Source: Streptomyces sp. NRRL S-646 (GTDB lineage: Bacteria; Actinomycetota; Actinomycetes; Streptomycetales; Streptomycetaceae). Taken from it: 64,000 nt of DNA. The position numbers were made by a program, and so were the translations under genes. A model generated the notes under the pieces. That model saw only the letters and a program-made list of their open reading frames with translations. It ran no database searches and had not been told where the DNA came from. Position 1 is the stretch's first letter. Each line of letters begins with the position of its first letter. This document shows positions 15,325-23,584 of this stretch, piece after piece. The stretch is from NCBI RefSeq assembly GCF_000720765.1, contig NZ_JODC01000023.1, positions 1 through 64,000 of the forward strand, given 5' to 3'.

Positions 15325-16418
15325 CCACGCCCGTGGACGGGGCCGTCGGCGAAATCCGGTGCGGCTCGGCAGCGCCCCAAAGGGGCGCGGGGCTGTATCA
15401 GTCTGCGGCTCCGCCGCGGGGCGCGAACAGCCACCACGAAGCCGCGAACGAAAGACGGCCCATCGCGGCCCCGCGGCGCAGCCGCACTTCGGCACGATCC
15501 GCGGAGCGCCTCGCACCGTGGCAGACCGCGGCCGCACTCGTCCTCACCGCGGGCGCCGCCGCTCTCGCCGCCCGGCACTGGGCCGTCCTGGACTCGGGCG
15601 CCGACCGGCTGGCCGCCGCCGACCGGGGCTGGCTGCTGCTCGCGGCCCTGCTCACCCTGCTGACCTGGGGGTGCGCGGCGCTCGCGCAACAGGGCGCGGT
15701 GCGGGAGGCGCTGCCCGCCGGCCGGCTGCTCACGGTGCAGTTCGCGGCCTCCGCGGCCAACCATCTGCTGCCCGCCGGACTGGGAGCGGGCGCGGTCAAT
15801 GTGCGGTTCCTGATGCGCTGCGGACTGGCACCCGGCCGGGCGGCCACGGCCCTCGCGGTCAAGTCCACCGCCGGAGCCGTCGTGCGGGTCGCCCTGATGG
15901 CGGTGCTCGCCCTGGCCTGCCCCGGCGTACTGCGGCTGCCGCCGGTGGGCGGACCGAAGCTGCTGGCCGGCGCGCTGGCGGCAGCGGCGGCGCTGCCCGT
16001 GGCCGTCCTGCTTGTGCGGCGGACGCGGCTGCGGCGGGCGCTGGCCTGCGCGGCGGCCGACGTACGTGCCGTGCACGAGAACCCTCGGCGGGCGGTGGCC
16101 CTGTGGGGCGGCTCGCTGGCCTTCGCGGCCCTGCACACGGCGGTCGTGGTCGCCGTGGTCCACGCCCTGGACGTACCTCTTCCCGCAGGGCGCATCGCGC
16201 TCGCCTACCTCGCCGCGAGCAGCGCCGCCGTCCTGTTGCCGACCCCCGGCGGCCTCGGCTCACTGGACGCCGCGCTCGCCTGGGCGCTGACCACGGCGGG
16301 CGCCCCGGGCTCGGCGAGTGTGTCGGTCGTACTCGGATACCGATTGCTGACCGTATGGCTGCCGCTGGTGCCGGGGCTGCTGGTGCTGGCCGGACTGGTC
16401 CGTACGAGAGCCCTGTGA
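15321..16418 (+). CDS. Lysylphosphatidylglycerol synthase TM-region / flippase-like membrane protein
   Basis: A 365-residue protein of the UPF0104 / AglD-MprF membrane-domain family, with about eight membrane segments from residue ~73. Family marks include LLPAGLGAGAVNVRFLMRC, VKSTAGAVVRVALM and LPTPGGLGSLDAALAWAL. Such domains move or handle lipid-linked substrates. The start codon overlaps the previous stop (ATGA), so it is translationally coupled to the GT-C gene and probably works on the same lipid intermediate. Residues 18-39 are encoded by a REP-like palindromic element lying exactly in phase, making an unusual low-complexity N-terminal extension before the first helix. Confidence 0.82.
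   Translation: MTTPVDGAVGEIRCGSAAPQRGAGLYQSAAPPRGANSHHEAANERRPIAAPRRSRTSARSAERLAPWQTAAALVLTAGAAALAARHWAVLDSGADRLAAADRGWLLLAALLTLLTWGCAALAQQGAVREALPAGRLLTVQFAASAANHLLPAGLGAGAVNVRFLMRCGLAPGRAATALAVKSTAGAVVRVALMAVLALACPGVLRLPPVGGPKLLAGALAAAAALPVAVLLVRRTRLRRALACAAADVRAVHENPRRAVALWGGSLAFAALHTAVVVAVVHALDVPLPAGRIALAYLAASSAAVLLPTPGGLGSLDAALAWALTTAGAPGSASVSVVLGYRLLTVWLPLVPGLLVLAGLVRTRAL
15372..15437 (+). repeat. Streptomyces REP-like palindromic element inside a coding region
   Basis: 66 bases starting with the hairpin GCGCCCCAAAGGGGCGC and a second stem TGCGGCTCCGCCGC(GG). The same element occurs in inverse orientation at 55694-55760 in a normal intergenic position. Here it is in phase (22 codons) within the 5' end of the flippase-like gene. 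Confidence 0.8.
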
Positions 16419-16468
16419 CGGCACCGCAGTCAGGATGCGTTCAGGTTTCCGGTGACAGCGTCGGCCGT

Positions 16469-17326
16469 ATGACATCAGATACGTCCGGGACCACTGAGGC
16501 GACTGCGGCCTACGGCACCGCGACCGAACCGCCGTCCGCTCGGCACCGATCGCGCTTGCGTTTGAACAAGATTCCCGAAGTCACCGTATATTTCTGGGTG
16601 ATCAAGGTGCTGTGCACCACCGTCGGCGAGACGGCGGCCGACCTGCTGAACGAGAAGGCCGGACTGGGCCTGACCGGTGTGTCGCTGCTGATGAGCGCGC
16701 TGCTCGCGGTGGTGCTGGTCGTCCAGTTCCGTACGAACGCCTACCGGGCCGGCGTGTACTGGCTCGCCGTCGCCCTCATCAGCGTCGTCGGCACTCTCGT
16801 CAGCGACAACCTGACCGACAACATGGGCGTGCCGCTGGAGACCACCACCACGGTGTTCGCGATCCTGCTGGCGGTCGTGTTCGTCGCCTGGTACCGCAGC
16901 GAGCGCACCCTGTCCATCCACAGCGTCGACACCACGCGCCGGGAGTCCTTCTACTGGCTCGCGGTCCTCTTCACCTTCGCCCTCGGCACGTCGGCCGGCG
17001 ACCTGGTCGCCGAGCGCATGGACCTGGGCTACTGGGTCTCCGCCGTGCTGTTCGCGCTGGCCATCGCCGCGGTCGCCGTCGCGCGCTTCGCGCTCGGCCT
17101 GGACGCGGTGTGGAGCTTCTGGATCGCCTACGTCCTGACCCGCCCGCTGGGCGCCTCGGTCGGCGACTACCTCTCCCAGCCCACCGGGGACGGCGGCCTC
17201 GGCCTTGGCACCGTGGTGACGAGCGCGCTGTTCCTCACGGTGATCCTCGGCCTGGTCGTCTTCCTCGCGATCACCCGCAAGGACGTCACCGAACCAGAAC
17301 GACGACAGGAGATCCCCACCGCATGA
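16469..17326 (+). CDS. COG4705 family membrane protein, copy 1
   Basis: A 285-residue membrane protein of the uncharacterised COG4705 family. Four similar units of two membrane helices can be seen, each with a G-T/A-x3-D mark: TTVGETAADLL, SVVGTLVSDNL, FALGTSAGDLV and RPLGASVGDYL. PEVTVYFWVIKVL opens the first unit. The ATG at 16469 precedes a ~30-residue polar tail. It overlaps the second copy by ATGA. The function is unknown; the repeated acidic residues in the membrane could bind a cation, which is speculation. Confidence 0.85.
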   Translation: MTSDTSGTTEATAAYGTATEPPSARHRSRLRLNKIPEVTVYFWVIKVLCTTVGETAADLLNEKAGLGLTGVSLLMSALLAVVLVVQFRTNAYRAGVYWLAVALISVVGTLVSDNLTDNMGVPLETTTTVFAILLAVVFVAWYRSERTLSIHSVDTTRRESFYWLAVLFTFALGTSAGDLVAERMDLGYWVSAVLFALAIAAVAVARFALGLDAVWSFWIAYVLTRPLGASVGDYLSQPTGDGGLGLGTVVTSALFLTVILGLVVFLAITRKDVTEPERRQEIPTA

Positions 17327-18216
17327 CCCGACAACCCCCCACAGAGGCGGCGGAGTCGACGGTCCTCAGCGACCTCGACGCCGCCGCCGGCCGGCGCGAT
17401 GTACTGAAGAAGCTCCCGGAGGTCACCCTGGCCTTCTGGATCATGAAGATCGCGGCGACCACCCTCGGCGAGACAGCGGGCGACCTCTTCTCGCAGACCC
17501 TCAAGCTCGGCTACTTCCTGACCACGATCGCCCTGTTCCTGGTCTTCGTCGTGACGCTGGTCGTCCAGCTCAGGTCAAGGCGCTACAACCCGTTCTTCTA
17601 CTGGACCGTCATCCTGTCGACCAGCATGGCCGGCACCACGATGTCCGACTTCATGAACCGCGACGCCAGCGCCAAGTACCTCTCGGGCGGCGCCACTTCG
17701 CTGGGCTGGGGGCCGCAGGGCCTGGGCCTCGGCTATCCGGCGGGCGCCGCGATCCTGATCTCGCTCCTGGTCGTCATCTTCGCCGTGTGGAAGCTGACCG
17801 GGATGACGTTCGTCATCCGGGACATCGTCACCTTCCGCGGCGAGGCGCTGTTCTGGTCGGCGATCCTCGTCTCCAACACGCTCGGCACCTCCATGGGCGA
17901 CTTCCTCTCCGACAGCTCCGGCCTCGGCTATGCCGGCGGTGCGCTGCTCGTGGGCGGGGTGCTCGCCGTCCTGGTCGCCCTGATGAAGGTGCCCGTGGTG
18001 CCGAACGTGCTGCTGTTCTGGCTCGCGTTCGTGCTGACCCGGCCGCTCGGTGCGACGGCCGGCGACTTCCTCACCAAGCCCGTCGCCAAGGGCGGCCTCG
18101 ATCTCGGCACGGCTGGATCGTCGGCGGTTCTGCTGGCCGTACTGGTCGGGCTGATGGGGTACGCCCATGCGCGCGAGCGGCGTCCCGCGGGCGGCGTCAG
18201 CCGGACGGCAGTCTGA
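17323..18216 (+). CDS. COG4705 family membrane protein, copy 2
   Basis: A 297-residue paralogue of the preceding protein with the same four-unit pattern: TTLGETAGDLF, SMAGTTMSDFM, NTLGTSMGDFL and RPLGATAGDFL, and the same opening (PEVTLAFWIMKIA). It differs by a ~20-residue insertion after the second unit. The genes overlap by ATGA and probably arose by tandem duplication, giving a heterodimer or a longer permease-like assembly. Its 3' end overlaps the convergent histidine kinase gene by 20 bp, so transcription of the two operons may interfere. Confidence 0.85.
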   Translation: MTRQPPTEAAESTVLSDLDAAAGRRDVLKKLPEVTLAFWIMKIAATTLGETAGDLFSQTLKLGYFLTTIALFLVFVVTLVVQLRSRRYNPFFYWTVILSTSMAGTTMSDFMNRDASAKYLSGGATSLGWGPQGLGLGYPAGAAILISLLVVIFAVWKLTGMTFVIRDIVTFRGEALFWSAILVSNTLGTSMGDFLSDSSGLGYAGGALLVGGVLAVLVALMKVPVVPNVLLFWLAFVLTRPLGATAGDFLTKPVAKGGLDLGTAGSSAVLLAVLVGLMGYAHARERRPAGGVSRTAV

Positions 18217-19624
18217 CCACGAAGCGTGCACCAGGGGTGAGTTCGGGGTCGTAGGAGACCTCGCCCCCCGCGGAGCGGGCCAGGCGCCGCGCCAGCGGCA
18301 GCCCCAGGCCCGCTCCGCCGTGTCCGTCGTCCGGGTCGGCGCGGCGGCCGGGCTGGAAGAGCTGTCCGGCGAACGCGGGCGGCACGCCCGGTCCGTCGTC
18401 CGTGACACGGATGCGTACGCCGCCGCCGTCCCGGTCCGCGTGCAGGGTGACGCTCGACTCGGCATACCGCAGGGCGTTGGCCAGCAGCGGGCTGACGATC
18501 CGCTCGAGCATGGCGACCTGCACGCCGGCCTCCAGCCGCCCGTCCGTGCCGCCGACGCCGTCTGTGCCTACGGCCGCCTCGACCGTGACCGTCACGTGGT
18601 CGGGGGCGTCCGCCCGTTCGGCGAGGCGGTGCAGGATGGGCAGGACGGGGGCGGTGCCGGGAGCGGCGGTGGTCGCGTCCTCACGGGCGCTGGTCAGAAG
18701 GGTGTCGCAGATGGTGCGCATCGACTCGGCGGCCTCGGCGAGCGTCTCGTGCACGGCCCTGGTCTCGGCCGCCGTGCGGGGCCGGGAGCGGTACCAGTCC
18801 AGCTCGGCGACGATCCTGCTGAGCGGTGTGCGCAGCTCGTGCGAGAGCTCGCCGGTCAGCTGCCGCTCATGCCGCAGCACCGCGCGGATACGGTCAAGGA
18901 GGGCGTCCAACGAGGCGCCCAGCCGCGCGAGTTCGGCCGGTCGGTCCGCGCTGCCGAACCGTTCCTCGGAAGCCACCGCGCTCCACTGGGTCGCCTGGTC
19001 GGTCATCGTTCCGACGGGACGCAGCGCGCGTCCCACCGCGAGCCGGGTCAGCGCGTAGGTGCAGGCGAGCATCACGGCGTCCAGGGCGAACGAGCCCAGC
19101 AGCAGGGTGTCGGCCGAACTGCGGTACGGGGACAGGTCCAGGGCCGTGACAATGGTGGCCGCCTGCCGTGCGCCGGGGACGGGCTCGGAACACAGGCGGA
19201 CGGGGCCCGATCCGTGGCCCGAGGCCGTGACGCAACGCCGTCCGCCCTGGCGGGCCAGGCCTTCGGCGACCTGGGTGAGCGGGCCGGCGGACGGCGGTTG
19301 TTCCAGCAGCCGCGGGCCGGCGTAGATCCACACGTTCGCATCCAGGAGCTGGTCGTTGACCGTCTCCAGGACCCGCACCCGCGGGCCGCCGGTGTCGACG
19401 GTGGTGGCGACGGCGGCCGCTCGGGTGCGCAGTTCGTCGTCCGCCTGGCGCCGCAGGTGGTGGCGGACCACGGTGTTGAAGACGACGGTGAGGATCACCA
19501 TCAGGAGCGCGGCGGTGGTGAGCGCGACCAGGGAGAGCCGGCCGCGCAGGGTGCGGGGGACGAGACGGGGACGGAGCCCGGTGCGCGGGGCGCGTGGGGT
19601 CGGCCGGGGTCGGAGCGCGGTCAT
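18197..19624 (-). CDS. Sensor histidine kinase (HisKA type)
   Basis: A 475-residue membrane kinase. An N-terminal helix (RLSLVALTTAALLMVILTVV) and a second near residue 175 enclose a ~125-residue extracytoplasmic sensor with two Cys. A HAMP-like region follows, then the phosphorylated His in TGELSHELRTPLSR, and the ATPase boxes LANALRYA (N), DDGPGVP (G1) and GGAGLGLPLARR (G2). It overlaps the stop of the upstream response regulator by ATGA, so both are made together. The genes lie between membrane-lipid genes on both sides; a role in envelope stress is an inference from position. Confidence 0.93.
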   Translation of the reverse strand: MTALRPRPTPRAPRTGLRPRLVPRTLRGRLSLVALTTAALLMVILTVVFNTVVRHHLRRQADDELRTRAAAVATTVDTGGPRVRVLETVNDQLLDANVWIYAGPRLLEQPPSAGPLTQVAEGLARQGGRRCVTASGHGSGPVRLCSEPVPGARQAATIVTALDLSPYRSSADTLLLGSFALDAVMLACTYALTRLAVGRALRPVGTMTDQATQWSAVASEERFGSADRPAELARLGASLDALLDRIRAVLRHERQLTGELSHELRTPLSRIVAELDWYRSRPRTAAETRAVHETLAEAAESMRTICDTLLTSAREDATTAAPGTAPVLPILHRLAERADAPDHVTVTVEAAVGTDGVGGTDGRLEAGVQVAMLERIVSPLLANALRYAESSVTLHADRDGGGVRIRVTDDGPGVPPAFAGQLFQPGRRADPDDGHGGAGLGLPLARRLARSAGGEVSYDPELTPGARFVVRLPSG

Positions 19625-20283
19625 GTCAGCCGGTGTCCGATGCCGCGCGCGGTGCCGATCGTCACGTCGCTGCCCGCCTCGCGCAGCTTGCGGCGCAGCC
19701 GGGTCAGGTACTGGTCGAGGGTGTTGTCGCTGACCTGGGCGCCCTCCGGCCAGCCCGCCCGGACGAGTTCACGACGGCTCACGATCTCACCGGGGGCAGC
19801 CATGAGGGGGGCAAGGAGCCGGAACTCCGTCGGCGTGAGGTCGACCTCGGTTCCGCGCACGGTCAGTCGGTGCCGCAGGGCGTCCAGTACGAGGTCGCCG
19901 GCCGCGGGGCGGGGCGGGGGCGCGGCGCGTTTGAGGGCCGCGCGCAGCCGGGCGGCGAGTTCCACCAGGTGGAAGGGCTTGGGCAGGTAGTCGTCGCCGC
20001 CCGCGGAGAACCCGGACAGCCGGTCGGTCAGTCCCTGCCGTGCGGTCAGAAAGATGACGGGGGCCACGAACCCGTTCGCCCGCAACGCCTGACACACGTC
20101 ACGCCCGTCCGCATCCGGCAGCCCGACGTCCAGCACGGCCGCAGCCACCTCGTCCCCGGCCAGCCGCAGCGCGGTCGCGCCGTCGGCAGCCGGCAGGGTG
20201 TCAAAGCCCTCGTCCCGCAATCCACGCAGCAACACGTCCCGCAGGGCGTGATCGTCCTCGACGACCAGGATCTTGGGGGGCAT
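19621..20283 (-). CDS. OmpR/PhoB-type response regulator
   Basis: A 220-residue regulator: receiver domain with VVEDDHALR, phosphoacceptor Asp in VLDVGLPDADG, FLTARQ and the Lys of LPKPF, then a winged helix (GTEVDLTPTEFRLLAPLMA, NTLDQYLTRLRRKLREAGS, TARGIGHRL). It pairs with the overlapping histidine kinase downstream. It starts 85 bp after the end of the PAP2 operon on the same strand, so read-through from the DedA-PAP2-PAP2 genes is possible and would link the two-component system to that operon. Confidence 0.94.
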   Translation of the reverse strand: MPPKILVVEDDHALRDVLLRGLRDEGFDTLPAADGATALRLAGDEVAAAVLDVGLPDADGRDVCQALRANGFVAPVIFLTARQGLTDRLSGFSAGGDDYLPKPFHLVELAARLRAALKRAAPPPRPAAGDLVLDALRHRLTVRGTEVDLTPTEFRLLAPLMAAPGEIVSRRELVRAGWPEGAQVSDNTLDQYLTRLRRKLREAGSDVTIGTARGIGHRLT

Positions 20284-20367
20284 GGTCCTCCATCGGCGGT
20301 TGTGCGGTACCGGTTGGGCGGTGTGCGGGAGTTGTGGGTGGGACGCGGGGTGGTGGGTGGGGGTTTC

Positions 20368-21696
20368 CTAGGACGGTGGCGCGTCGGAAGCATCCGGCGC
20401 CGTACCCGCACCGGGCGCCCCGGGCCCGTCGCGCCCGCTCGACTCCACGGGCAGCCGGCGGGCCCAGCCCCACCACAGGCTCAGCCACACGGCGGCGAGC
20501 AGCCAGCCGCCGATGACGTCGCTGGCCCAGTGCACCCCGAGGTACACGCGGGTCAGGCCGACCGCTACCGCCCAGCACACCGCGAGCGTGCAGGTCGTAC
20601 GGGCGAGATCCGCGCGAGTGCGACGAGTCGTCGCCCAGCACAGCAGACCGGCGGTGAGGGCCGAGGTGGTGGCGTGACCGGAGGGGAACGCGAAGCCGGA
20701 CGCATGCGTCGCCCAGTCGGCAGGGGCCGGGCGGGCCCGCGCGAACAGTTCCATCACTCCGGTGCGGACCAGCTGCCCGGCGACCAGCACGATCAGGACG
20801 ACGACGGCGATCCGGAGCCGCTCACGTGTGGTGCTCCCCGCGAGGAACCCGGCGATCACCACGAGTACGTAGGGCCAGGGTCCCGTCCCCGTCGCCGTGA
20901 TCCCGCGCGCGAGCGCGACCGCCTCCGGGGGCCGGTGCGCGAGCCCCCACGCGTGGGCCGAAGCGTCCCCGGGCAGGAGAGCGCCGTGGCGCAGGGCCAC
21001 CGCGGTCGCAAGGGCAGCGAACAGCAGGGCACACACGACGGCGAGCAGCACCGGCGCTCGTCCGGTCCGGTGCACGCCCGACCCCCGTCCGGTCCAGTCC
21101 ACGCCCGGACCTTGACCGGTCCGGTGCACGCCCGGCCCTGTGCCGGTTCGCCCCGGCCCGCGTCCGCTCCGGTTGGCGCTCGGCCCTCGTCCGCTCGGAC
21201 TCGTGCTCGGCCGCCCGGCAGAATCGCGCGCCTGCGCACCACGCACCGCCCACCGCCGTCCTCTCCCGGTCGGTCCCCGTGCTGAACGCCTGGCTACTTG
21301 GGCAGCCTTTCCGCCGTCCCCGGCGCCTCCACCGGTTCCGGCATCAGGCCCCCCGCGCCCGCCATCACCACCCGACCCAACAGCACCCCCACCGCGCCCA
21401 GCACCACCACCAGACCCAGCAACCTCTCCGCCAGACCCGGCACCCCCACCCCGCCCAGCACCACCACCAGACCCAGCAACCTCTCCGCCAGACCCGGCAC
21501 CCCCACCGGATCCGGCACCAGGCCCGCCGCGCCCGCCATCACCAGCAGACCCAGCAGCCTCTCCGCCGCGCCCTGCACCACCGCCAGGCCCGCCGACGCG
21601 CCCATCGCGTCCCGCCTCGGCGCCACGTTCAGCGGCGTCCCCAGCTCCGGCCGAACCCCCGCCCCGCCCGTCCCGCTCCCGCTCCGGCCCCGTCAT
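20368..21696 (-). CDS. PAP2-superfamily phosphatase with long Gly-rich N-terminus
   Basis: A 442-residue protein. Residues 1-~205 are low-complexity Gly/Ala/Ser/Arg, including a 57-bp tandem repeat (residues ~64-101), followed by about six membrane helices of the PAP2 fold. Motif 2 PSGHATTS and motif 3 TRVYLGVHWASD are complete, but motif 1 reads MELFARARP, with Met where the family has the conserved Lys. Known relatives dephosphorylate undecaprenyl pyrophosphate, phosphatidic acid or PG-phosphate outside the membrane. The start overlaps the stop of the other PAP2 gene (ATGA). The Lys loss may lower or change activity; the soluble tail is probably cytoplasmic and is unusual. Confidence 0.85.
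   Translation of the reverse strand: MTGPERERDGRGGGSAGAGDAAERGAEAGRDGRVGGPGGGAGRGGEAAGSAGDGGRGGPGAGSGGGAGSGGEVAGSGGGAGRGGGAGSGGEVAGSGGGAGRGGGAVGSGGDGGRGGPDAGTGGGAGDGGKAAQVARRSARGPTGRGRRWAVRGAQARDSAGRPSTSPSGRGPSANRSGRGPGRTGTGPGVHRTGQGPGVDWTGRGSGVHRTGRAPVLLAVVCALLFAALATAVALRHGALLPGDASAHAWGLAHRPPEAVALARGITATGTGPWPYVLVVIAGFLAGSTTRERLRIAVVVLIVLVAGQLVRTGVMELFARARPAPADWATHASGFAFPSGHATTSALTAGLLCWATTRRTRADLARTTCTLAVCWAVAVGLTRVYLGVHWASDVIGGWLLAAVWLSLWWGWARRLPVESSGRDGPGAPGAGTAPDASDAPPS
21395..21507. repeat. 57-bp tandem repeat in the PAP2 coding region
   Basis: Two copies with period 57 (21395-21450 and 21452-21507) are identical over 56 bases. In the PAP2 frame each encodes a 19-residue Gly-rich unit containing GSGGEVAGSGGGAG. 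Shorter degenerate copies flank the pair. The array is a coding minisatellite likely to vary in length between strains. Confidence 0.85.
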
Positions 21697-22298
21697 GAGG
21701 CCGTCACCAGCGGCCTGAGCCGAGTGCCGGCTGCGCGGTCGACGAGGGGGGCGGCCCGGTTCGCCAGCAGCATGAGGGGCCAGGCGAGGGCCGCCCCGAA
21801 TGCCAGCCCCACGGCCACGTCGTGCGGATAGTGCACGCCTGTCCAGACCCGGGAGGCGGCCATCAGGACGGCGGCCAGGGCCGCGATCCGGCCGAGGCGG
21901 TGGTGCGCGAGCCACAGCGCCACCGCAGCGGCCCCGGCGATCACCGCATGGTTGCTGGGGAACGACCAGTCGCCCGCGGCCGGGCACGCCTCGACCGTGA
22001 CGGTGTGCAGCGTCCGGCAGGGTCTGCGCTCGGCCACGGCCGACTTGACCAGTACATCGACCGCGTAACAGACCACCACGACCACAGGTACCGCCAGCGC
22101 CCGGACCATCCGTGTCTCCCCCGCGCTGCGGGCCCGCCACCACGCCGCGAGCATCAGGACGCCGAACAGCGCGAGGCCGTAGTCGGACCATGCGGCGATC
22201 ACGGTGTTCACGGCGTGCGGGGTATGGCGGGCAAGGCCGGTGATCCAGGTGTACGCGCCGCCGTCCACCGAGGCGCCGCCGAAGGCGAGGCCGGTCAC
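21693..22298 (-). CDS. PAP2-superfamily phosphatase
   Basis: A 201-residue membrane phosphatase with all three PAP2 motifs: KSAVAERRP, PSNHAV and SRVWTGVHYPHD, the last with the catalytic His and Asp. Five or six hydrophobic helices are visible. The GTG start at 22298 overlaps the DedA stop (GTGA), and its own stop overlaps the next PAP2 start. Relatives of this size include undecaprenyl pyrophosphate phosphatases (BcrC type), so recycling of the C55 lipid carrier outside the membrane is the likely role, given the DedA partner. Substrate is inferred, not shown. Confidence 0.88.
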   Translation of the reverse strand: MTGLAFGGASVDGGAYTWITGLARHTPHAVNTVIAAWSDYGLALFGVLMLAAWWRARSAGETRMVRALAVPVVVVVCYAVDVLVKSAVAERRPCRTLHTVTVEACPAAGDWSFPSNHAVIAGAAAVALWLAHHRLGRIAALAAVLMAASRVWTGVHYPHDVAVGLAFGAALAWPLMLLANRAAPLVDRAAGTRLRPLVTAS

Positions 22299-22978
22299 GA
22301 GGAGGTCCCCTCGGAGGCGCGGCGGGCACGTGCGCGCCGGGCTTCGAGAGCGATGGGGGTGAGGGAGAGGAGGACCACCAGCGCGACCAGCGGCAGCAGG
22401 TAGCGGTCGACGTTCGACACCGACGAACCCAGCGCGTAGCCGCCCAGCACCAGACCGACCGTCCAGACAAGGCCGCCGATCACCTGCCACAGGGTGAAGA
22501 CGCGCACCGGCACGTCGAGCGCCCCGGCCAGCGGGTTCAGCACGGTACGAACGACCGGCACGAAGCGGGCCAGGACCACCGCCTTCGCATGCCCGTAGCG
22601 CGCGAGCAGTTCCTCGGCCCGCGCCGCGCCCTCGTGCAGCTTCTTCGCACGGCTGCGGGCCAGCAGCGCGCGGCCGCCCCGCCGCCCGAGCCAGTACCCC
22701 GTCTGGGCACCGAGCAGCGCGCCGACCACTGCGGCCGCCAGCACCGGCAGAAGCGACAGGTGCACGGATCCACGGACGCCTGGGACACACAGCAGCCCGG
22801 CCGTGAACAGCAGGGAGTCGCCGGGCAGGAAGAACCCGACCAGCAGGCCGGTCTCGGCGAACATGACGACCGCGATGCCGAGCGCGCCGAAGGCGGACAG
22901 CAGGGATCCGGCATCCAGGACGTTCACCGCCTGGGCCACGGCGAACTGGGCAGCTGCCACGGAGGCGACCCCTCTCAT
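22295..22978 (-). CDS. DedA-family membrane protein
   Basis: A 227-residue DedA (SNARE-associated/VTT) protein with the family marks ETGLLVGFFLPGDSLLF, GYWLGRRGG and VLARFVPVVRTVLNPLAG (re-entrant loops with the conserved Arg and Pro). Recent work assigns some DedA proteins (UptA) as flippases that return undecaprenyl phosphate to the cytoplasm. Here it heads a three-gene overlapping operon with two PAP2 phosphatases, a combination that would dephosphorylate and return the lipid carrier. BlaI-type dyads lie 43-77 bp upstream of the start, so the operon is probably repressed by the divergent BlaI protein. Confidence 0.9.
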   Translation of the reverse strand: MRGVASVAAAQFAVAQAVNVLDAGSLLSAFGALGIAVVMFAETGLLVGFFLPGDSLLFTAGLLCVPGVRGSVHLSLLPVLAAAVVGALLGAQTGYWLGRRGGRALLARSRAKKLHEGAARAEELLARYGHAKAVVLARFVPVVRTVLNPLAGALDVPVRVFTLWQVIGGLVWTVGLVLGGYALGSSVSNVDRYLLPLVALVVLLSLTPIALEARRARARRASEGTSS

Positions 22979-23020
22979 ACTGGGACGTGGATGGAGCGGG
23001 CACGGACCCGCATCGAGCGA

Positions 23021-23055
23021 CTACAGTCATGTAGACCGTCTACCGAACTGTAGAC
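23021..23055. promoter_or_regulatory. BlaI-type operators between dedA and blaI
   Basis: Two adjacent dyads: CTACAGTCATGTAG (23021-23034) and GTCTACCGAACTGTAGAC (23038-23055), with the inner palindrome TAGACCGTCTA joining them. TACA/TGTA half-sites match those in the other BlaI promoter region of this window. They lie between the divergent DedA and blaI-like genes and could control both. Confidence 0.72.
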
Positions 23056-23079
23056 GAATCAGAGCCGAGGAGTGTTCCC

Positions 23080-23505
23080 ATGCCCGAGGGGCAGATTGAC
23101 GAGCCGGCCGGCGGCCCGGCCGACGGGCGCACGGACCGCCGGCCGTCCGGCGAGCTGGAGGCGAGCGTGCTGGCCGCACTGTGGGCCGCCGACGCACCCC
23201 TCACGCCCGGCGCCGTCCAGCTGGAGCTCGGCGGCGGTCTCGCCCGTACCACCGTGACCACGATCCTCACGCGTCTGCACGCCAAGGGCGCGGTCACCCG
23301 CGCGCGCTCCGGCCGCGGCTACGCCTACGCCCCGGCCCAGGACTCCCCCGGTCTCACGGCCCGCCGTATGCACGCCGAACTCGACAAGGACGAGGACCGT
23401 GGCACCGTCCTCGCCCGCTTCGTCTCCGATCTGAGCCCCGAGGACGAACAGCTCCTGCGCACGCTCCTGGAGGGCGGCCCCGAGGGCGGTGAGGACAGCG
23501 TGTGA
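23080..23505 (+). CDS. BlaI/MecI-type transcriptional repressor
   Basis: A 141-residue winged-helix repressor: RPSGELEASVLAALWAAD, PGAVQLELGGGLARTTVTT and a C-terminal dimerisation part (MHAELDKDEDRG, SDLSPEDEQLLRTLLEGG). The ATG at 23080 has GAGGAG about 6 nt upstream. It is followed 79 bp later by an M56 protease gene on the same strand and is divergent from the DedA-PAP2-PAP2 operon across two TACA/TGTA dyads. The pair repeats the arrangement at 12.3-13.7 kb. Release from DNA would follow cleavage by the protease, by analogy with BlaR1-BlaI. Confidence 0.92.
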   Translation: MPEGQIDEPAGGPADGRTDRRPSGELEASVLAALWAADAPLTPGAVQLELGGGLARTTVTTILTRLHAKGAVTRARSGRGYAYAPAQDSPGLTARRMHAELDKDEDRGTVLARFVSDLSPEDEQLLRTLLEGGPEGGEDSV

Positions 23506-23584
23506 ACAGCGCCTTACTGATCTTGTTGTCGGCTGCGGCGCGTAGGCTGGTCGACTACGGCCCGGTGGCCCCTGGAGGAATCCC

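Noticed and set aside
21330..21660. CRISPR-like array
   Set aside because: The repeats are head-to-tail with no unique spacers, stay in the PAP2 frame and encode Gly-rich sequence.
20368..22470. Single 700-residue protein covering PAP2 and part of DedA
   Set aside because: Motifs of two other genes lie in different frames across the same DNA; the ATG at 21696 gives a coupled, normal gene order.
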